Source: Nemania diffusa
Taxonomy: Eukaryota > Ascomycota > Sordariomycetes > Xylariales > Xylariaceae
Assembly: GCA_038501195.1 (NCBI GenBank)
Contig: JBBPUQ010000002.1
Coordinates: 4,851,001 to 4,915,000, forward strand
Length of the DNA: 64,000 bases
Direction: 5' to 3'
The translations under genes were made by a program, and so were the position numbers. Position 1 is the first letter of the stretch, and each line of letters opens with the position of its first letter. Of the stretch, positions 22,399-30,121 are shown piece after piece. The notes below the pieces were generated by a model, which saw only the letters and a program-made list of their open reading frames with translations, had not been told where the DNA came from and made no database searches.

Positions 22399-23903
22399 AG
22401 TGTGTTCTTCGTGCCTCTGATACTCTCTATAGCGAGTATGGCCTTGTTGATGGCACCTATCACGTCGCCATAGAGCTTCTCCACCCCTTCTTCGCTCGTA
22501 TCTGTCCCCGTGAACAGAGTCTCTTCGACAACTGGGAATAGTATCCCGTGTAATTCCTCTGCCAACACCTTTACACCCTGAAAGCGGGGCGCAAACTCAC
22601 CCAGAATCTCTTGGAACCCGCTCGCCTCTAAATGCCGCATCTTTGTCTCCTCAACTTCAGGAAAGCTCCCCTTCATCCACTCCTGCAGCTTGCTCGTCGT
22701 CGGAGGCATCCGTTTCATGTCAGACACGGCAAGCCACAGCAGCACGTAGAAAAAGGACTCTAGGTCGTGACGGTATGTATGCACTTTGCGCTGGAGCACC
22801 CCAATCGCCATGAAAGGCTTGGTGCCGTAAACCTCGCCTTCATGCCTTGGACCGACGGCAACATCCATGGCAACGTCGAGATCAATGAGCATCCCACGCG
22901 GGTCATCAGGGCTGAGGGCTGATACCATGATGATATTGAAGGGAGAGATATCTTGGTGGAGGAGTCCACCCTGCTGGAGGAGCGATTTATGCGCTTTGAC
23001 GGCATCACGTATTGCGACGAACATTTCGAGTGGCGTGGAAGCGTCCCAGAGAGGACATCCGAACGGACTGATGGCGATGCATGAAAAGACCTTATTCTCG
23101 ACAGGATCGGGCGCTGTTTTATATCCGAGCGATTTACGAATCTGGGACAGATTGCCAATATCTCGGTGGCTGTGTAGTCGAACAACACCCCACACTTTCT
23201 TCTGCTCTAGCATAGATAAGAGATCTGGCTCAGAAGGATCCGTCTCGGGCCGCCAAAGAAACTTGACAGCAAGCGTCCATTCGTGTGACAACCCTATCCG
23301 CCCACGGAAACACGCGACAGTGCCCTTGGTCACGACACCGAGAGTCTGGTAAGTCTGTTCGACGTAGATCTTGTCCTGCTGGGTGGTGCTGCGCCCGCCT
23401 AGGACTATATACTGGCCCACTTCGTCTTTTAGGATGGTAGTGTCTATACCCACCGCTTCAGGGCCCAGATACAACAAGTCAATGATTTCCTGCGCGAAGC
23501 GGCCCCGCTCGTCACGAATATTGAAGGATTTCAGCATATAGGACCCGCCCCGGTCGAAGGCCCAGAATTCGACTGCGCCGGAGGGCACTTCAAGATGAAA
23601 GCCGCGAAGGAATGTACGCGTGGGCTGGTTGTCGAACGCCTTGACTGCGTGGTCGGAGAGGAGCTGGAGACCTAATTTAGAGCCATCAGATATGTTGTAG
23701 AGAGCTGCGATGGTGTGGACGTTGGCCCAGCAGGGATCAGTGGCTCCCGTCGTCACCAAGCATTTTTCAAGCTCATGAAAATGGCTTGCTTGGGTCATTG
23801 AGATAGACAAGAGAAAATGATGCATGCCATTCAAAGTCAACGAGTCAGGGAAATCTGCCAGTATAGCATCTTCATTCTGGATTTTGCCAGCCCTCCGGGC
23901 CAT
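22392..23903 (-). CDS. Fungal-type protein kinase, FunK1 family
   Basis: FunK1 kinases are a fungus-specific, often expanded family related to protein kinases; their substrates are unknown. The product is 503 aa in one exon. Recognisable parts: an N-terminal region with RTFLRGFHLEVPSGAVEFWAFDRGGSY (residues ~96-122), matching the conserved pre-kinase segment of the family; the likely ATP-binding lysine K214 (LAVKFLW); the catalytic loop HQDISPFNI at 316-324 with D318; the metal-binding LIDLDVA at 339-345; GTKPFMAIGVL; and the helix YRHDLESFFYVLLW typical of the family. The usual HRD is HQD here, as in other FunK1 proteins. It is shorter than many family members (about 650-850 aa), so an N-terminal part may be missing or lie in an unseen exon. 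A microsatellite and a TIR element sit just upstream. The C-terminus may continue into the frame at 22207-22398. Confidence 0.85.
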   Translation of the reverse strand: MARRAGKIQNEDAILADFPDSLTLNGMHHFLLSISMTQASHFHELEKCLVTTGATDPCWANVHTIAALYNISDGSKLGLQLLSDHAVKAFDNQPTRTFLRGFHLEVPSGAVEFWAFDRGGSYMLKSFNIRDERGRFAQEIIDLLYLGPEAVGIDTTILKDEVGQYIVLGGRSTTQQDKIYVEQTYQTLGVVTKGTVACFRGRIGLSHEWTLAVKFLWRPETDPSEPDLLSMLEQKKVWGVVRLHSHRDIGNLSQIRKSLGYKTAPDPVENKVFSCIAISPFGCPLWDASTPLEMFVAIRDAVKAHKSLLQQGGLLHQDISPFNIIMVSALSPDDPRGMLIDLDVAMDVAVGPRHEGEVYGTKPFMAIGVLQRKVHTYRHDLESFFYVLLWLAVSDMKRMPPTTSKLQEWMKGSFPEVEETKMRHLEASGFQEILGEFAPRFQGVKVLAEELHGILFPVVEETLFTGTDTSEEGVEKLYGDVIGAINKAILAIESIRGTKNTLC

Positions 23904-23977
23904 TCTCGATGTTTGGTCTTGAAAAACTGGCGGTTAGCGGTGTGGCATGGGATTGCAGCAGAATATTTAGGCGCTTG

Positions 23978-24103
23978 CTGATGATGATGATAAAGATGAT
24001 AATGAAGATGATAATGAAGATAATGATGAAGATGATGATCAAAATGATAATGAAGATGATAATGAAGATAATAATAAAGATAATAATAAAAATAATGAAT
24101 AAA
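23978..24103. repeat. GAT/AAT trinucleotide microsatellite
   Basis: This is a run of imperfect ATGATGATAAAG/AATGAAGAT units of about 125 bp, lying some 75 bp upstream of the FunK1 start. It generates Ile-rich (minus) and Met/Lys-rich (plus) frames that are not genes. Confidence 0.9.
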
Positions 24104-24385
24104 TCTTCATACTTTGGTAAGTACGTACCTACAAACAATATGTACATGGAAGCAGGCCATAATCCAAGAATAGTCTAGCGTTACAGGATAAATATACTTC
24201 CGCTCCGAGATCATGTTGCACAGATGAAGCCACCCAAATCGCCTCACTTTCGCTGTCTGCGGCGTTTTCCTACTTGAATACACTCTTCTGCCTCTGTCAC
24301 ATCGTTTTCAGCCTCGCCGACTGCATTTTGAGGCATCTCTAGCCCTCGGCGGCACGAGCGCAAGATCAGCTGTAGGCCTAGGGTA

Positions 24386-24839
24386 CAGTCACCCTCGGAA
24401 AGTTTCGGTACATTACACAATTTATACCTAAACTCACCTCTTTTATTAGCAAATATTTACATAAAAATATACACAACAAAAGATAAAAAAAATTATAGAA
24501 AATAAAATTTAATAAAAGATTCCTTTTGTACTTTTTATTTTTTGCAGAAGTATTATAGTTTGTAATTTATTTTGGGTTAAAACAAGGTTTAGTCATTTTC
24601 AAAGCAAAACACTGCAAAATATAGCGACATTTAGTACCTTACCTCTTTACGCATTAATAAATCACGAACTATACCGCTTTTATAAAAAACAAAAAAATAC
24701 AAAATAAATATTTTATTAAGTATTATTTTTATAACTTTTTTTATTCTCTGTTGTATATATTTTTATGTAAATATTTGCTAGTGAAAGAGGTGAGTTTAGG
24801 TGTAAATTGTGTTGATGTGAAACTTTCCGTGACCCACTG
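24386..24839. mobile_element. MITE-like non-autonomous DNA transposon, Tc1/mariner-type ends
   Basis: The element is 454 bp, very AT-rich, with terminal inverted repeats of about 130 bp. The left end begins CAGTCACC and the right end, read on the minus strand, begins CAGTGGGT. Both then continue through a near-identical stretch (cggaaagtttc, acacaattta-acc, taaactcacctcttt, tagcaaatatttacataaaa). It is flanked by TA on both sides (24384-24385 and 24840-24841), which is the target duplication of Tc1/mariner/pogo elements. No transposase frame fits inside. Several of the differences between the two repeats are C/T or G/A, compatible with repeat-induced point mutation. The superfamily call is inferred from the CAGT ends and the TA duplication. 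Confidence 0.82.
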
Positions 24840-25271
24840 TAAAGAAAGGGGGGTGGCCTAAGTAGAAGTGGCATCGTTCGGGGCAGAAGGATAACCCGGC
24901 GGCTCAACAGTTCCGTTTCCGTCAATACGGTGCACCGGTGGAGTCAGCATGCCGATAGCAAAACGGAAGCCTGGCGGCTACGGGGTGGACCGCACCGCCA
25001 CGACCCGCACGATGAGTCAGCACAGACACTCGTGCTGAGTTCCTCATATTGCGTTTTTCTAAATTCTTTTCTGTGTAAACTGTGGGTATATTGATCTTCT
25101 CGCAGCCGTCCCCGTGGGGACAAACTGCTGTACTGGGTTGTGTGTGATGAAGGGAAATGAAACTCCTAAATGGACCAAAAACAAGTTAGCGATGATAATA
25201 TTAACGCCTCCCCTAACGCCCCCCCTTTTTTCCTAACCAACGCCGCTCAAGAAAATCAAACCAGTGCCAAC
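24840..25271. other. Spacer between TIR element and hypothetical gene
   Basis: This contains the right flank of the TIR element. On the minus strand it could hold a second exon of the neighbouring hypothetical gene: a CGCTAAC branch and TTTAG acceptor near 25168 face a GTGAGT donor at the end of that frame. No recognisable product. Confidence 0.4.
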
Positions 25272-25865
25272 TCACCGACAAAGTTGATAATAACCTCGTG
25301 CAGTCAGTCTCGCCTCGGCATAATGATGCGAATGTCTCTCATCATGCGGCGTGATCGGGCGAGCGTCACGGCCCAGATCATGCTCACCAACATAGAGGCG
25401 CTTGTCGCTACCGAGGAAGACGTATTCACCGTCACCCTCGCCACCAGCACGGCCGGCCACGCGCGCAACTAACCCATCAGCGAGGGCGTAGTCGTCGTAG
25501 TCGAAACGCGTGCGCCGCGGCGTCAGGTACACACCGTCCGCCGTCGCAAGGGTGGAAAGGTCGTCCCAGGAGAGGCGGTAGCCAGCAGCAGCCGTAGCGC
25601 GGAGGCCGGCCGTGCTCCGGCGTAGCGCGGCGCGCTCGGCCATAGCCCGGGCGCAGTCGCGGAGGGCCTTCTCCTTGAATTCTTCCGGCGTGCGCCCGAC
25701 GATGAGCCTGCGGGTCGCGGTCGCGGCGCGCCGGAGCATGGAGGGGCGGCGCTCGGGCGGGGGCGGGGTGTCGATTTGGACCATTATGTCGCTGAACGTG
25801 CGGGACGGCCGACATCTGGTTAGGGGTGTGTTATAGGGGTTGTGTGGTTGGTTTGGGCTAGACAT
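25272..25865 (-). CDS. Hypothetical protein, GC-rich reading frame
   Basis: This is a 197-aa frame with strong G/C third-position bias, unlike the AT-rich surroundings. It is Arg- and Ala-rich: a Pro-rich N-terminus, a helical middle (TPEEFKEKALRDCARAMAER), then GYRLSWDDLSTLATADGVYL and a Tyr/Asp stretch (RTRFDYDDYALADGLVAR). I do not recognise the family. The codon bias and the long open frame support coding. A GTGAGT donor overlaps its stop codon, so the gene may continue through an intron of about 100 bp into 25168 and beyond. It is isolated between a TIR element and decayed repeats. Confidence 0.6.
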   Translation of the reverse strand: MSSPNQPHNPYNTPLTRCRPSRTFSDIMVQIDTPPPPERRPSMLRRAATATRRLIVGRTPEEFKEKALRDCARAMAERAALRRSTAGLRATAAAGYRLSWDDLSTLATADGVYLTPRRTRFDYDDYALADGLVARVAGRAGGEGDGEYVFLGSDKRLYVGEHDLGRDARPITPHDERHSHHYAEARLTARGYYQLCR

Positions 25866-26256
25866 GGTGGCTTTGTTTTTTACTTGGTTGCTTTTTGCTA
25901 TTCTGTTTAGATGTCTCTTCTGCTATAGTTCCCTCTTCGGTCCTTTCTTGTGATCTTTTTGGGTTTTGTGATTAACAAGGCTTTGTGATGCTGGCGGCTT
26001 TTTATACTTCCTTTTGTGAGGGGTGGCATAATGGGAATGTTTCGGTGTTTGTGAGCAGAAAGGCTTTGCCTTTGAAGACAAAGAATCAGTTCGTGTAAAC
26101 TGTCATTCACGCCATCTACCACGTCAATGCATGAAGTTTCTGAACTATTGGATAGTTTGATACCTTTGGGTTTGTTTTGGAACATCCCGCTTTCGTTATC
26201 TAACTTGCTCTGCCTAGTCAAGGCTGTGTTGTATGCCTCGGTATGGAGACGTATTA

Positions 26257-26345
26257 TGTCAGGTGATATAGTGACCAGACCTCATAGGGTGGTTGCTATA
26301 ATATAAGATATAGGACTTCTATAATGCGCCCTTCTTAGCTACGAT
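26257..26345 (+). repeat. LTR-like repeat fragment, copy A
   Basis: It begins TGTCAGGTGATATAGTGACC, continues through a CATAGGGTGG segment and a tataggacttct block, and then jumps to a gcgcccttctt block. It matches copies B (28027) and C (28493) in order but lacks their middle part. The TGTC start is compatible with an LTR end. Confidence 0.5.
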
Positions 26346-28026
26346 AAGTTTCTTGTTCATCCTGGGACCAAGTCCTATAACATGTTGATTCCTCTTCTCA
26401 CTATGGACTGTTTACAAGGCAGACCAGCAAAGAACCTACGATGTAGCGAGTAACTTTTTCACTTTTGTAGTCTTGACCCAAGGATACCTTTCGTTATATT
26501 TAAACCCCTTAGTTCTCTTTCTTTACATGGCCGGCGACCTATCTGCGACCTACCTGCGACCCCTTATGAGGGGTAAACTGGAGGCGTACGATTAGAATTT
26601 CAATCCTTACTTCCTATTGGCTAGCTAAACCACTCGCAGTGTGGCGGCTTACGTGCTGCTTACTCCCAATGCTGCTGCGACGAATGGGAAGTGAGCAGAC
26701 CGTTTACACTAGAGTACTATCGTTAATTATTGAGTTTGTTGCTTCCGGCTTTGCCCGGATTTGCCTGGCCTGCAACCTTGAAAACTGCATGAAGCGTTGT
26801 TGCTACTACGCGGTATGACCTTGGTAGAAGTACAAGTTAGTTACTACGGTTTAAACTTTATAATAGCTGAAACAAGTGTTATTTAATGATATCGCTGCGT
26901 TCCAAGCCTTGTTTCTAGTAGCAGTATACTGACAGCTTCAAAGTGATCATTTTTGAACTCCTGCTCGTTGAACACCTTTCAGAACTTTGTTTTGCAACAT
27001 GATTATATGCCTATGGAAAGCCGAGTGTGGCCCTACTAATAATCTAAATAGCTTCTCTTATAACGCGGGGGTATATAAATAAACCAGTAGACAATGAGCC
27101 TACTATGCCGCACTCGCTAACTATAACCCTCATAGATTTCTCTGCAGTCAACAGTTCAAAAGACCTTTAAGCGAAGCATTAAGTTGCTAGAACTTTATTT
27201 AGTTATGATATATAAAGTTAGAATACTTGAATTAAAGACAACACTAAGACTATTTGTTAATTTTGTGTTAGGTAGGTAGGTAGCCTAAAGCAATTAAGCA
27301 TTGCTAGAACTAACCTGTAAGTGGTGAGGTACCGACAGTTGTTATTTTGTGTATACATAGTTAAATACAAGGGACCTGCCTGCAGCCAATTTAATAGCAC
27401 TTGGGTGCCCTGTACTCTTTAACATTGAGGTTTACTTTAAGGGCTAGCAGCCCATGATCTACTAAGGTAGCTCGTGGTTACCCCTTTCTACTAATTAATT
27501 TATGGGTTTATCTAAAAGCTACTCGGAGGGGCGACACGGGGCCAAAGGAGATCGAATCGCCACAAGGGACAAGTACAACAAGGAAATTTGGTAGTTGAAG
27601 GAATAACTGAAAGCCGAAGAAATAATAGAAAAGGAAGGAAAGGGGGGACAGAGGCTAGCGAAAACTGAGTGCAACGAAGCCTTTGGTAGCCGATGTCGGA
27701 AGTGGCGATTAGACCCCAGAAGAAAAGATTGCCCCTACAAAAACCTTCGTGCGGCTTTTTTTTTAAGCCGTCGAGGCAGCTGCTAAGCTCTGGTGAGGTG
27801 GCTGGAGGACCTTAAACTTCAGGTTTATAGGGGTGAGCGGTTTCTGGTCTATCGTGTGAGATTGGCTAGGCAAAGGCCAAGGCCAAGGGTTTCAGGTAAG
27901 GGCTTTAACAAGTAATTTGAAGGACCTAGGTTAGGTTTGACAATGAGTGAGGATTCTAGTTAAGTTTGGTTGTGAGGAGACCGTATGGCTATTGTGAGGC
28001 AGTGGCTAGGTGACTGGCTACCCCTA

Positions 28027-28240
28027 TGTCCGTTGATAAAGTGACCGACCCTATAGCGTAACCAGATTATATCTTTGGTTTTTGTTATATATATAGGACT
28101 TCTGCCACCCCTTATGGACCCGGAGGGTCAGGAATCAATTGACCATTCTATTGAGTCATATACTACACCCTTCTTCCAGCTGCTAATAGGCGCCCTATTC
28201 ACTCCGTGATAACCCCCTGGCTCTCTAGGACCATATGGTT
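28027..28240 (+). repeat. LTR-like repeat fragment, copy B
   Basis: It starts TGTCCGTTGATAAAGTGACC and carries, in order: CTATAG, tatataggacttct, a ttatggacc block, ggtcaggaatcaattga, gagtcatatactacacccttctt and cctattcactccg. It shares this order with copy C. No coding capacity. Confidence 0.55.
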
Positions 28241-28492
28241 CTAAATGTTTCGCTGGCCCTGATTATTTGAAGGTTTTAGATCCTGATTATTCAGACATTT
28301 TCTGGGGTGGCTTCGAGAAGTGCCGTCTTAGTACTGACTTAATAGATTAGCTGCTGTTGGAGTGGTGTGGTATATACTTGTACTAGCCGGCTGTTGAACA
28401 TCCGGTGCGTATTCAGTTTGCTCATGTTTAGTAAAGCCTTGTTTCATCTAGTTTATGGTCCTTCGGCACAAAGGACTGCTAGAAGGAGCACT

Positions 28493-28705
28493 TTGACAGG
28501 TGATAATCTCCATAGACCTTATAGAGGTGGCTATATTGGCCGGTTGTCCTATATCTATAAGACTTACGGTCTCTTTACGGACCTAGAAGGTTAGCAATCC
28601 ATTGATGTTTTTACTGAGCTATATACTGCAACCTTTTACACCACTTCCTCAGTTGCCATACGCCTTCCATTCACTCCGGGACTAAATTCTCTGGCAGAAT
28701 ACGCG
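28493..28705 (+). repeat. LTR-like repeat fragment, copy C
   Basis: It starts TTGACAGGTGATAATCTCC and runs through CTTATAGAGGTGGCTATATTGG, tctataagactta, tttacggacctagaaggttagcaatccattga, gagctatatactgcaacc and ccattcactccggga, in the same order as copy B. A 75-codon frame at 28367-28594 crosses its start and is not considered a gene. Confidence 0.55.
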
Positions 28706-29635
28706 TTGCTAGGTGAGTAAGTTTTGAGGAAAGAAAAGGGGGTGGACGATGAACAGAGGAAGGGACTCGTTGGTTTAAGGCTCATCTAGGGTCTCTATTC
28801 ATATACTATAATGAAGTTCAATTTCTCCCTCTTGCTTGGTACTTGTATTCCTTGTATCAGATATTGCAGGCGTTGGTATTGCTACTTTGTTTCTGTAGAA
28901 CATAGTTATTCGCGAAGTAGTATGATCGATATTTTGTAATTCGTAAATCTTAAGGGATCTTTCACGAGTGTATCGTTGTAAATGTGTGCCGTAGGCATTT
29001 TTTTCAGTTATTCATAACGCTCTAGGAACAAAATACAAAGGATTTGATTTTGGGCATATTTCTAGTGAGTCGGCATTGTATAATCTTCCGTCGGGCATTT
29101 CAATCCTCCCTCTTTCCCGCTGCTAATTGGGCCTTCCTTCTTGTCAAGAAGGACGGCAACACTCCGCGGACTTTTAATTAGCATCACTTACCCCGGCCAC
29201 GTCACTGAAGCGACGTTATTCTAAGACTGTATAGACTTAATTACTGGCAAGGTTGCAATCTCAACTGTGAGCTCATATAATCAACTGCAGCAAGTTAGGT
29301 GCCCGACTTGACAGCATTGTACCTTTGACAGTGTAGCGGGATAGTGCGGCAGCTGTTTTCCGTGATAGGCACTATATGTGTATTCACTTTATGAGCTGTC
29401 ACTTCTGGTAGCCGAAGTCGCCCCGCATGGTTCCCCCAGAACACCTTTACCTAGCACAACAGTTAATTGTGGAGAGTTATGAATAAACAATTTTTTTAGT
29501 GCTAATAAAAGTGCATAAGAATAAAGTCTAAAGTAATGGATGTGCATTGAAGAGTAAAAAGAGAGTCAAAAACAGATAAAATAACCAGCGAGGTCTCCCT
29601 TACTTCGAGATTTCGTAGTTGAGGGCTGTCTCGAT

Positions 29636-30121
29636 TTGCCTCCTTCGTTTCCTCTAACTGCGGAAGTCCGAACCCCCGAGGACTAGGTGTCAGACTCGTG
29701 GAACGTCAATTACGGCAGCGAGTGTCTGCTCACCGGGGTTCCCGCATATCGACGGGCTCGATAAACGTCGTTCGTTCCTCCAAGCCCTGGTCTAGAAATC
29801 CTGAGCTGCATAGCAAGCTTCGACGTTATGCGCTTGGGGTTGTCACCCCAGAATTATGTCAGATGGTAAGTCAGATCTAGCTGCTTTGTCATTATCCTAT
29901 TGTAGTTCAGACGTGAAGCGCACATCTGCTTATACACACAGAAGGATTATATTAGGTCGGCAAACATTGCGCGCATTGAGATGACAAAACATATGCAAAA
30001 CTTAAAAAAGCGTGTGGCGCATTTGCAGGTGGAGCGACGGCGAGATTTGGAAATGGTCCTATCAAGGAACCGAGAACACTGCGCATGCTCGGTTGAATCA
30101 GTCGATTTCGATCCGGCCTGA
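29636..30121 (+). pseudogene. Orphan two-exon reading frame, probable gene fragment
   Basis: An open frame without ATG runs from about 29636 to a GTAAGT donor at 29866. A CAG acceptor at 29939-29941 joins it in phase to a 60-codon frame ending at 30121. The second part is strongly helical and basic (IARIEMTKHMQNLKKRVAHL, then QVERRRDLEMVLSRNREHC), like a coiled-coil segment. The first part is Arg/Ser-rich. The good donor, matching phase and non-random composition suggest a real or formerly real gene whose 5' end is missing or in an unseen exon. I do not recognise the family. Confidence 0.4.

Larger units (their letters stand above)
25866..29635. other. Gene-free accessory stretch with decayed repeats
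   Basis: No intact gene is visible over ~3.8 kb. It contains three mutually similar LTR-like fragments (annotated separately) and general AT-rich, stop-rich sequence. A short stretch near 29113-29171 (plus) can be read as LFPAANWAFLLVKKDGNTPR, which vaguely recalls the reverse-transcriptase VKKKDG motif. This looks like eroded transposable-element DNA. Confidence 0.6.

Noticed and set aside
23872..24178. Ile-rich (minus) and Met/Lys-rich (plus) frames
   Set aside because: They are produced entirely by the GAT/AAT microsatellite.
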